Source of the DNA: Sporosarcina koreensis
GTDB taxonomy: Bacteria; Bacillota; Bacilli; Bacillales_A; Planococcaceae
Assembly: GCF_001531445.1 (NCBI RefSeq)
Contig: NZ_LQYA01000198.1
Span: 20,891-84,890, forward strand
Length of the DNA: 64,000 nucleotides
Direction: 5' to 3'
This document shows, piece by piece, positions 1 to 7,620 of the stretch. The notes under the pieces are model-generated. The model saw only the letters and a list, made by a program, of their open reading frames with translations. It had not been told where the DNA came from and ran no database searches. Position 1 is the stretch's first letter; each line of letters opens with the position of its first letter. Position numbers and translations under genes: made by a program.

Positions 1-177
1 TACAGGATCTATGCTCGGTCTTCCAATGGTTGAGTAAAGATATTCAACTAATGGATAGATAAAGGAGAAATCAAGAGCCGCATCCAGTTTGCGCACCAGA
101 TGGTCTTGAGGAACCAACTGTTCTATGGTCAGCATTTCCAACTGTTCGCGTTCATTAATTTGATTCTTCGTCATCAT
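1..177 (-). CDS. IS1182-family transposase, N-terminal part (cut by window edge)
   Basis: The reverse strand reads an open frame beginning MMTKNQINEREQLEMLTIEQ and continuing with a segment rich in VPQDHLVRKL and YSTIGRPSID. This is the characteristic N-terminus of IS1182-type DDE transposases. The frame is open to position 1, so only the first 59 codons are visible and intactness cannot be judged. A GAGGTG ribosome site at 184-189 suits the ATG at 177; ATGs at 183 and 174 are alternatives. The protein would cut and paste its own element. The call comes from remembered family sequence. Confidence 0.75.
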   Translation of the reverse strand, partial: MMTKNQINEREQLEMLTIEQLVPQDHLVRKLDAALDFSFIYPLVEYLYSTIGRPSIDPV

Positions 178-212
178 ATCCATCACCTCATTCATTTAAT
201 GGGAAACACTGT

Positions 213-337
213 TGATTGGAGCGGAGAGCGGCGACTCCAGCGGGAACAGCGTGAGCTGAAGACCCTGGACTGAGCGCAGCGAAGGAAGCGGCTGAAGCCG
301 TGCCTGCGGAACGCGTCCGATCGCAGTGGAAATCAAC
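213..337. repeat. GC-rich intergenic repeat with inverted ends
   Basis: A GC-rich block in an AT-rich setting, bounded by TGTTGATTGGAGC at the left and, as an inverted match, GTGGAAATCAACA at the right. The interior holds short inverted segments (AGCGGCTGAAGCCG and others), so the whole can fold as an RNA or cruciform. Similar blocks occur as dispersed repeats in Bacillaceae genomes, often near IS elements (recalled, not searched). No coding potential is credible. Confidence 0.55.
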
Positions 338-370
338 ATTTCTAACTTTATCTCTATTTTAAAAGGAAAA

Positions 371-414
371 AGACTGCAGGCAACACCAAAATTCAAGGTG
401 TTTGTCTACAGTCT
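371..414. repeat. Long imperfect hairpin upstream of transposase
   Basis: The left arm AGACTGCAGGCAACACC (371-387) pairs with GGTGTTTGTCTACAGTCT (397-414) across a 9-base loop. It lies between the GC-rich repeat and a terminator and may be the IS terminal hairpin region, but the element's exact end cannot be fixed from one copy. Confidence 0.45.
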
Positions 415-415
415 G

Positions 416-440
416 AACCCTTGATTATCAAGGGTTTTTT
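416..440. terminator. Rho-independent terminator
   Basis: Perfect 9-bp stem AACCCTTGA / TCAAGGGTT with a 3-base loop, followed by a T run on the + strand. It insulates the transposase end from the integrase remnant. Confidence 0.6.
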
Positions 441-469
441 CTTTTTCTCTGTTTCATCTGATTTCATAT

Positions 470-920
470 TTTATTTATCGAATTTAGTCAAAAGCGTATT
501 CAATGCGCATCTGTCAATTTACATTCTCATTAAATCAGCGAACTGGTACAAATTTATAAGCTACTTTTCTAATGTGTGTATTGTTGTTTAGTGTCATTTT
601 CATATCACTGTGTCCTAATCTATCTTGAACTTATTTTAGAGTACCAGCTTCTAATAATAATGAAACAATGTAGAAGACGTAATCCATGTGTTGTGATTGT
701 GCCTGGCCCGTATTTTTTCTGCACATGTGTAATTATTTCAATGTTTTGAAGCTGAACCAGCACATTACGTTCATTGCTATATAGAAGCTGTATTGGCTAT
801 AGTGTATAGAAACCAAGTTTTAAATAATCTTGTTTTGCTTTTTCTTCCACTCTTTTAACACAGCCAGTTTTTCGTCATGTATCTATTTCTTTTTGTGGTA
901 CAATTCGTTATTTTTACCTC
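470..920 (-). pseudogene. Decayed tyrosine recombinase (ICE/phage-type integrase), C-terminal half
   Basis: In broken reverse-strand frames one can read AKQDYLKLGF, then LLYSNERN, VQKKYGPGTITTHGLR and finally LLLEAGTLK-stop-VQDRLGHSDMKMTLN. These match the C-terminal catalytic domain of Tn916/phage-type integrases, including the HGLR and LGHSD boxes around the catalytic residues. Several stops and frameshifts, and loss of the N-terminal half, make it non-functional. It marks the left side of the 1-15.7 kb island as a former integrative element. No attachment site or tRNA was found beside it. Confidence 0.75.
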
Positions 921-1098
921 GTAAGGGGGCTTATTGTGTATTTCATTTGCTGTAAAGTTCAAGTAATCCCATATAAGAGCTAAAGCTTCATAGGATAAAA
1001 TAAATTTTGTTTATTTTGAATATAAGGATATATATTACTTATGTAGGATTATAATGTTAATATATACATATTAATTACTTATATATACGGAGGTAAAA

Positions 1099-3519
1099 AT
1101 GAATCTATTAGATTTAGTATCAAAAGAGCAACTTCTTAAGTATTATAATCTTCAACCCAAAACAGAACTCGATTGCTTTGACTTTAAAAGAGAGTTTAGT
1201 GTTAAAGGTAGTTCAGGTATAGAAATGGTCAAGGATATAGCCGCCTTTGCAAATAGTAAAGGAGGAACAATTATATTCGGTGTTACAAATGATTTTGAGT
1301 GGATTGGACTCGGAGAATCCAGTGACTCAGATATTGATGAGGCCGAAATAAATAAACTATGTGAAAAGTATATAGACGGAAAAGTAAATCTATCAATGGG
1401 TTTATATGAGATCGAAGAGTTGGAATTTCTAATAATGTACATTGAAGCTTCTTCAGAAATTTTACCTTTTAAAATTATTGGTCAATACGTAAAGAGTAAT
1501 CGAAAAAATAAACAACAAGACAAAATTGTTTTTCGAGAAGGTGATGTTTTTTGTAGACGTGGTAGCCGAAGTATGAAAGCTAACTCACTCTTCTTTAAAC
1601 AAAAAAAAATGAATTTCGAATTGCTCCATAATCTACCAAGTCCGCCTTATCATGATTTTATCGGTCGGAATAATCAGATAGATAAACTTCATGACTTGTT
1701 GATGCATAAAAACACCAGATTATTACAAGTTAATGGAATAGGAGGAATCGGTAAAACATCCTTAGTTTATTATTACTGTGAATTGCTACAGAAAAAAGAG
1801 TTTAATCATGATTTTGAATTTATTATTTGGATGAGTGGAAAACGCACTTATTTTACACCGAATGGCGAGAGAAAAATTAGTGATTTTATATCCTCATATC
1901 AAGATGTAATAAGCGAAATTTATAACTTTTTTCACAGAGATAAAATAAATGATGAAAATTCGGATGATTATGGTGATACTTTAATTGAAGTGCAGAGATT
2001 ATTAGAAGAATATAAAATACTATTGGTAGTAGATAATTTAGAGACACTAATAGAAGAAGAGCTTATCAATTTTTTATTTAATATACCTTCGAATAGTAAG
2101 GTAATACTAACAACTAGAGAATCTATTGCTGATTTTCAAATGAGTATAATAACTTTACAAGGGTTTGAAGAAGATCAGGAATTTATTGATTTTCTTGAAA
2201 GAGAATATTCAAGAAGAACTGAAGATTCTTTTTCCGAATTATACGGTAAATACGCATCGGAAATTTATAAGTATACCAAAGGAATGCCGCTAGCTATTCA
2301 GCTAGTAGTTAATCAATTATCTTTAAACGCAGATATTAAAATAATTATACGGAGCCTTTCTAGGGGTAATACATACAACTCGCTTCTTGAGTTTTGTTTT
2401 ATGGGCGTAATAGAAAGGTTAAATGAAGTTCAAAAAAGCGTGTTATATATATTAGCCCTTCCAGAAGTTGAACATTTTTTTACTATAGAAGACATAAATT
2501 TAATAGCTAATTACACGGATGACGATATTATGTTAGCTTTACAACAGTTGTCAAACTTCTCACTTTGCTATAAGGAAAAGCGAGAAGATGAGCGAGCTAG
2601 TTATGCAACACCCCATTTAGCAAAGCTTTATATAAGGGATTTCAAGTTTGAAAACGCTAAATTGTTGATAGAAAGGTATAGTGAATATTCACGTGAAATT
2701 ATTCAAATTGCATCACACAGTGAACAATATATAAAGAAAACTGGTGCAAAAAACCATAGCGAAAAAATGGCAGCTTCAAAGATGGCTAATATAATGATGG
2801 TTTATTATAATCATGGTTATAATGAAGCAATGAAAATAATTGATAAATTAATTAGTGAAGTACCTCAATTTGGATATCTGTACTTTCAAAAGGGTTTTAT
2901 AGAAAAAGAAGCAAAGATTACAAATTATAAAGAAGAGACAAATAAAGCATTTAGTATGGCTACAAGATTAAGTCCAGATCAAATATTTTATTGGATTGAA
3001 TGGGCCTACTTTGCTTATGATGAAAAGCAATATTTCCAGAGTAAAAAATACTTTGAGGAAGCATTAAGACTTGATTCAAAATCGACTAGAGCTAACCATG
3101 GTTATGCAAAGACTTTAGCAACCTTGTATAAGAAGGGACGAGTATCACTAAATGATGCTCAAAAGGCAAGAGAACATTTTGAATTAGGTTATCATGAAGA
3201 ACGTAATATAGTTTCTGAGGAACAGCAGGCAAATGCAATTAATGCACATGCATTTAGTAAGTTTTTATATTCAATCAATGATTTGGAAAATGCACTAAAA
3301 GAATGTGAAAGGGGTCTAAGATGCCAACCTTACAACGATAGGCTGAAATCTTTAAAAGGAGAAATAAAAAAGGCTAAAATTAATAAGAGTAAACCAGATA
3401 AACCTTCAGTTTTTGATAAAAAACAAAGAATGGAACCATATTCAAACTCTATTAAAGATAACATATCATCAAAAGATAAAGCCAAGCTAGAAACGCTTGC
3501 AAAACAACTTGATAATTAA
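1099..3519 (+). CDS. AlbA_2 (Schlafen-type) - STAND NTPase - TPR protein, putative defence protein
   Basis: The 806-residue protein starts with an AlbA_2/Schlafen-like domain (about residues 15-150, including DIAAFANSKGGTIIFGVTN). An NB-ARC/STAND NTPase module follows: Walker A GIGGIGKTS near 214-222, Walker B ILLVVDNLETL near 307-317, and VILTTRE near 335. Degenerate TPR-like helices occupy about 560-750. This effector / NTPase switch / repeat-sensor order is the plan of antiviral STAND proteins such as Avs. Here the N-terminal domain would be the effector and the repeats the sensor, both by inference. The GGAGG at 1089-1093 decides the ATG. The gene is AT-rich, monocistronic, and sits in an island with an integrase remnant. 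A transcriptional regulator role (AlbA_2 proteins) is the main alternative. Confidence 0.8.
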   Translation: MNLLDLVSKEQLLKYYNLQPKTELDCFDFKREFSVKGSSGIEMVKDIAAFANSKGGTIIFGVTNDFEWIGLGESSDSDIDEAEINKLCEKYIDGKVNLSMGLYEIEELEFLIMYIEASSEILPFKIIGQYVKSNRKNKQQDKIVFREGDVFCRRGSRSMKANSLFFKQKKMNFELLHNLPSPPYHDFIGRNNQIDKLHDLLMHKNTRLLQVNGIGGIGKTSLVYYYCELLQKKEFNHDFEFIIWMSGKRTYFTPNGERKISDFISSYQDVISEIYNFFHRDKINDENSDDYGDTLIEVQRLLEEYKILLVVDNLETLIEEELINFLFNIPSNSKVILTTRESIADFQMSIITLQGFEEDQEFIDFLEREYSRRTEDSFSELYGKYASEIYKYTKGMPLAIQLVVNQLSLNADIKIIIRSLSRGNTYNSLLEFCFMGVIERLNEVQKSVLYILALPEVEHFFTIEDINLIANYTDDDIMLALQQLSNFSLCYKEKREDERASYATPHLAKLYIRDFKFENAKLLIERYSEYSREIIQIASHSEQYIKKTGAKNHSEKMAASKMANIMMVYYNHGYNEAMKIIDKLISEVPQFGYLYFQKGFIEKEAKITNYKEETNKAFSMATRLSPDQIFYWIEWAYFAYDEKQYFQSKKYFEEALRLDSKSTRANHGYAKTLATLYKKGRVSLNDAQKAREHFELGYHEERNIVSEEQQANAINAHAFSKFLYSINDLENALKECERGLRCQPYNDRLKSLKGEIKKAKINKSKPDKPSVFDKKQRMEPYSNSIKDNISSKDKAKLETLAKQLDN

Positions 3520-3671
3520 TATTTTTTTATATTTATAGCAACTATGATCGCATATTCACTTTATGCAACTCAATTGGAAACGGTGTGAAATTTACAAGGA
3601 AAGCGAAAAGTAATTTTCAATATATCAAACAGTAAAGTGAAGAAATGGAAAAGATATTACTAAATCGAATG

Positions 3672-3710
3672 GAGGCATAAATTCCCTTAAAGAAGATTTA
3701 TGCTTCTTTT
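3672..3710 (+). terminator. Terminator downstream of the STAND gene
   Basis: 11-bp stem GAGGCATAAAT / ATTTATGCTTC with one G-U pair, followed by TTTT. It lies 150 bases after the STAND stop codon. Confidence 0.5.
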
Positions 3711-4430
3711 ACTTATTATCTAAAATGGATCCTGAGTGAGCTGACTGATTCGATTGACACCACTTATTTATGAATTGTTGTATATCCCCTATAGCTATTG
3801 TCAAAAACGTTGAACTTATTAAAATATATATTGCTGACTTTCATAGTATATTTAATCTAGAAGAGAGGAGAGAGGATTTGGCGCTTTAGTTATTAACCCG
3901 AAAACCTCCTCTATCTGTAAAGAATATTGGTGCACTTTAGCTTTCATATATATTAGGGTTCGTAATTTGCGTAAGTCCCCCAAAAAACTGACACCCTTCG
4001 TCAATGCGTCGCTTACATCAGTTTTTAAGGGGATCTGGCTTACAAGCAAGTTTTCCTCCTGGTTCAATTTGAAGGGGTTAGCGTTTCAAACCATGTTATA
4101 TATGACATCTTGTTGCCTAAGGAATCTTAATGGGGACAACGTTACCGTTAATACCTCCCTGCAAGAGCTGTATACAAGTCCCGAGCGGATATGTATCTAG
4201 TCCTTAGAAGTGTTTACCGAGCCTGTGGGCGTTGAGGATGAAGAGAGGAAAGCAGTGAAACATGTTGTCTGTTTGAATCTATTGGAGAGAATAACAATAA
4301 CAAAAGGGATTACATGTATAAGTTGATAATACGCACAAGACCCTCTATTAATGTGTGATGGCCATTGTTTTGAGAATAGTTAAGTTGTAAGCCTTTGTTG
4401 ATGCTTAAAGAATATCTTAATTTACAATTG
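3711..4430. other. About 700 bases without a recognisable gene
   Basis: Short frames exist on both strands (3852-4067 reverse; 3967-4311 forward if a TAG at 4198-4200 is read through), but none resembles a family I know and no convincing ribosome site precedes them. Base composition is less AT-rich around 3960-4260 than in the flanks, so this may be a decayed fragment of a transferred gene. Confidence 0.35.
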
Positions 4431-5051
4431 CTATGTGATACCGAATCGCTTCCGTTGTGCCGTTGTCATAAATTTTGACACAAACTTTAGATCAATTGGA
4501 CTAAGTTTGGCGATTTGTTCTTGTTCTCTCTCTTTTCTTAAACTCACCTTAACAACACTTTTAAATGCTTGCTTTCCCATATCATCGAGTGTTGGGTAAA
4601 AGTTGTGTAAATGCTTTAATTGATTAGGTGTTAACTTACCGTCTTTTTTAATTTGTTCTGCAATACTTTTATAAAATGTGTTGTTTGAATTAGCTAATCT
4701 TTTATCTAGTGCTTCACTCAAAATCTTTTTAAGATATTCGTTTTTATCCTTGGCCAAACGCTTACCATCAACAAGGATTCCCTTTGTGTCATAGAAATCA
4801 TTTTTAAAATCGTTTGTGAATTTCTTGATACATTCCGAGCCGACAACCATTATTTTTCTGTTCGAACTATTCACAATGGTGTATTCATAGCGGATTTCTT
4901 CATGGTTACATAATTCACACTCTGCTTCACAATATTGATTGTCTTCTAATCCATTATAAAGCCATTCTTGACGTGCTTTATGGAAGTCCTCTTTTTCTTG
5001 GCTCTTTTTAAATAGGTTTTCCATTGCACGTTTTAACCAACTATTACTCAT
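4431..5051 (-). CDS. Uncharacterised Cys-cluster (probable zinc-binding) protein of mobile elements
   Basis: A 206-residue soluble protein. Near residues 41-80 it has CEAECELCNH followed about 30 residues later by VGSECIKKF. This gives a CxxxCxxC-type cluster plus a distal Cys that looks like a treble-clef or rubredoxin-like zinc site. Proteins with this CxLC...GSECI pattern turn up in phages and plasmids with no assigned role (recalled). The rest is charged and helical. The longer frame would begin with a GTG inside the GGAGGGG ribosome site, so the ATG at 5051 is the start. It stands alone between two gene-poor stretches. DNA binding is possible but not shown. Confidence 0.6.
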   Translation of the reverse strand: MSNSWLKRAMENLFKKSQEKEDFHKARQEWLYNGLEDNQYCEAECELCNHEEIRYEYTIVNSSNRKIMVVGSECIKKFTNDFKNDFYDTKGILVDGKRLAKDKNEYLKKILSEALDKRLANSNNTFYKSIAEQIKKDGKLTPNQLKHLHNFYPTLDDMGKQAFKSVVKVSLRKEREQEQIAKLSPIDLKFVSKFMTTAQRKRFGIT

Positions 5052-5356
5052 TGCTATCCCCTCCACACGTTTCTTGAGCTAACAAGGTATAATAATTTCC
5101 TCTCTAGTTATTTGGTCTATTCCCAAATAACTGAAAGTTATTTATATAATAATTCTAGCATAGTAGAATTCTGTTTAATAGAGAAGTAGTAAATATACAA
5201 CAAATTGGAAATATCCTGGCTGGACTCCACCCCATGCAGTACACTTATTCACTTTTTCAAAGGAATAAATCGCAAGTAAAGGTGACTTTTATAAAAGAAA
5301 TGTTTATGTCATTTGCGAAGACAGATATCTATTCTAATGCTATTACTAGACTTTTT

Positions 5357-5392
5357 AAGAGTAAGAGTAAGAGTAAGAGTAAGAGTAAGGGT
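5357..5392. repeat. AAGAGT hexanucleotide tandem repeat
   Basis: Five perfect AAGAGT units and a sixth variant unit. A 65-codon frame crosses it and would encode a Ser-Lys run, but that frame has no ribosome site or family match, so the repeat is treated as non-coding. Confidence 0.85.
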
Positions 5393-5578
5393 ATGGGAAT
5401 AAAAAGCATTGATTTGCTAATAAAATCATAGAAAAACGACGAAAAGAAAACTATATATTAATGGATATATATGAGCTATAGCATACGTAATGGGGACTGT
5501 AGCTTTTTGTCGTTCACAATTATTAGTATAGAGCCTGTGTTTTTCATAGCGTACCTTTAAATTTACCAGTAACAGTCG

Positions 5579-5683
5579 TTAGGCCCCATTGTTAATCTGC
5601 ATTAAAGTAAGTTCCGCTATCTCTTTTACAAAGATAGAATGGTGCGAGATGCGGATTGAGCGTAGTAATGCACCTAACTGCAT
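5579..5683 (-). CDS. Possible 34-residue small protein
   Basis: A 34-codon reverse frame starting MQLGALLRSIRISHH and preceded by a perfect AGGAGGTG ribosome site at suitable spacing. No family is recognised. It may be the surviving start of a decayed longer gene, since similar coding character seems to continue past the stop. The rest of 5067-5881 has no gene that I can support. Confidence 0.3.
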   Translation of the reverse strand: MQLGALLRSIRISHHSIFVKEIAELTLMQINNGA

Positions 5684-5881
5684 CAAACACCTCCTAGTGC
5701 GTTTGATTATTGTTCATAATTGAGACTTTCTATAGGGACTTTAACATCCAGTATCTGTTATTGTATAGCTTCACAATGTATTTCATAGAATATTAATTAT
5801 TTCAGTCTAACAAGTTTTAGAAAAATTATGGTAAAATCTTGTTAAGTAATTAGATCCCATTTGATTGAGGTGTAACCAACT

Positions 5882-6340
5882 ATGAAATTATTCATATTTA
5901 ATCATCCATTGGGAGCACAAGCAATACGAGATGAAATACTTAAACCTTTAATTGAATCATTGGAATCTATTCCTTTTGAAATTAACAAGGGATGCGCTTC
6001 CAGCTTGCGTGAAACTATAAAGCGCCAGATTCAATTACAAGGTTGGTCAGGAGAAACCAGAGTTGATAAATCTAACAATATAACAATAACTTCAATGAAA
6101 GATAATATTGGCTTATGTTTACAAACTGGTAATGTAGGAAGATTCTATGCTGATATGCTTAAGCTTCAGACACTTTATTTAAACGGGAAAATTGATGCTG
6201 GAATATATATAATTCCAACAAATAATGCGGCTAAAAAAATGGGCGGTAATTTAGCAAATTATGAGCGTTTTATAAGGGAATTGGATTTATATAAAAAGAT
6301 TATAACAATACCCATACATGTAATTGGGATTGAAGACTAA
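5882..6340 (+). CDS. BglII-like restriction endonuclease fold protein, catalytic residues doubtful
   Basis: This 152-residue protein resembles the BglII/BstYI endonuclease family: IGLCLQTGNVGRFYADMLKL (from about residue 78), then NGKIDAGIYIIPT, and a C-terminal IHVIGIE strand. In active members the core reads roughly D-x9-E-x-Q (Asp84, Glu93, Gln95 in BglII). Here the corresponding stretch appears to be GLCLQ, so Gln is kept, Glu is replaced by Cys, and the Asp position looks like Ser/Thr. That suggests a dead nuclease kept for binding, or a changed active site. The protein is shorter than BglII (223 aa). It is the first gene of a four-gene operon; GAGGTG precedes the ATG and the next gene starts 14 bases downstream. 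Confidence 0.65.
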   Translation: MKLFIFNHPLGAQAIRDEILKPLIESLESIPFEINKGCASSLRETIKRQIQLQGWSGETRVDKSNNITITSMKDNIGLCLQTGNVGRFYADMLKLQTLYLNGKIDAGIYIIPTNNAAKKMGGNLANYERFIRELDLYKKIITIPIHVIGIED

Positions 6341-6354
6341 GGGAGGAAATTAGA

Positions 6355-7620
6355 ATGGAGTTAGGCTGGTCCTATCCTAGAAGAAGAGAAATAATTGATA
6401 AATTGAGAGCTAATGTAGTGGTAGATCAAAATAGACATCCTATTAACTTTCAAAATGAAAGAACATTTTTCCCTATATTTAAAGTATCTATAGATATGCC
6501 GAGATACCGTTTGTCAAATGGACGAACGCAAGCGGCACAAGAAGAATATTACACTATGCATGATTTGCCAGAAGATTTCTTTGAGAGAGATATTGAATCT
6601 GAAGATGCACACATAGCACAGCATGATATTTTAAAAACACAGTTAAAACATACTGGCATAGATTTACTTGATTACTTTACCAAGAATGGCCAGGAGGAAC
6701 CGTTAATATTGGATAATAACGGTTTTGTTGTTAATGGGAATCGCAGATTACGTGCAATGAGGGAATTACATCAAATAGATAGTGGTAATGGAATACTGCC
6801 ACCAAAATTTTCTCATATTGAAGTTATTGTTCTTCCACCATGTTCGGAAGAAGATATTCTTGAACTTGAAGGTAAATTACAAATCACCGAGGATATAAAA
6901 GCTGATTATGATTGGACTTCAGAAGGGTGTATGTATCGAGCCCTCCGAGATAAAAAGCATTTTTCAACTGAAAAAATTGCTGGTATTTACGATAAGAAAA
7001 AAGAATACATTGAGGATTTAATTCTTTTATTAACTTATGTGGATGAGTATCTTGAATCACGTAACCTTCCAAAACAATACCATCAAATTCAGGATGATAA
7101 ATTTGCCTTTGAAGCAATTGTTAAAGGTAGGAAAAAATTAGACGACGAAGATAAGAAGGATATTTTCCAAACTATTTCCTTCTCGGTTTTAGATCCAGAT
7201 CATCGTTTACCAGGTATGGGTAGACTACATGGATTCATTCCTAAAATTGCCGAAAATATTGATACTATTATTGAAAAAGCACAGCTAGAGTTTCCTTCAG
7301 AAGAACAAATTGAATTGAATGATGTCGGTTTAGATGATGGATTACTTGGTGATAGTTATTTTGAAGAAGACTTAATCAACTTAGCACAAACTCTGAATAA
7401 GGAAGAAAATCGTGAGAACGTAGTACAAGTAGTAAAGGATGTCATTGACGCTGAGGATGATAGAAGACAACGGTATACTGTAATTCAAAAAATTCAACGT
7501 GCAAATACTCTATTACAAGATGCAATAAATATGTTTGATGATGATACTGAACGTGAGGGCATAGATTTGCAATTAGAATCTATTGAAACGCATGTTGCAG
7601 AGTTGAAGGGGAAGCTGTAA
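6355..7620 (+). CDS. ParB/Srx-like (GNRR motif) protein of the nuclease-helicase operon
   Basis: A 421-residue protein whose residues 105-150 contain PLILDNNGFVVNGNRRLRAM, the signature of ParB/sulfiredoxin-fold domains that bind or hydrolyse nucleotides (GNRR box). The C-terminal half is acidic and helical, with many DD/EE pairs, and may be a protein-interaction region. It does not look like a chromosome-segregation ParB, since no HTH or parA neighbour is visible. It lies between the BglII-like gene and the SNF2 helicase, and its stop codon is directly followed by the helicase ATG, so translation is probably coupled. ParB-like domains recur in phage-defence and DNA-modification gene sets. 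Exact function unknown. Confidence 0.7.
   Translation: MELGWSYPRRREIIDKLRANVVVDQNRHPINFQNERTFFPIFKVSIDMPRYRLSNGRTQAAQEEYYTMHDLPEDFFERDIESEDAHIAQHDILKTQLKHTGIDLLDYFTKNGQEEPLILDNNGFVVNGNRRLRAMRELHQIDSGNGILPPKFSHIEVIVLPPCSEEDILELEGKLQITEDIKADYDWTSEGCMYRALRDKKHFSTEKIAGIYDKKKEYIEDLILLLTYVDEYLESRNLPKQYHQIQDDKFAFEAIVKGRKKLDDEDKKDIFQTISFSVLDPDHRLPGMGRLHGFIPKIAENIDTIIEKAQLEFPSEEQIELNDVGLDDGLLGDSYFEEDLINLAQTLNKEENRENVVQVVKDVIDAEDDRRQRYTVIQKIQRANTLLQDAINMFDDDTEREGIDLQLESIETHVAELKGKL

Noticed and set aside
3852-4067. Reverse 71-codon frame in the gene-poor stretch
   Set aside because: No ribosome site and no family resemblance; kept only as an unassigned region.
5357-5392. Possible CRISPR-like repeat
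   Set aside because: Six-base units in direct tandem without spacers; a microsatellite, not an array. No CRISPR array was found elsewhere.
5234-5431. Forward 65-codon frame with a Ser-Lys repeat
   Set aside because: Created by the AAGAGT tandem repeat; no ribosome site, no family.
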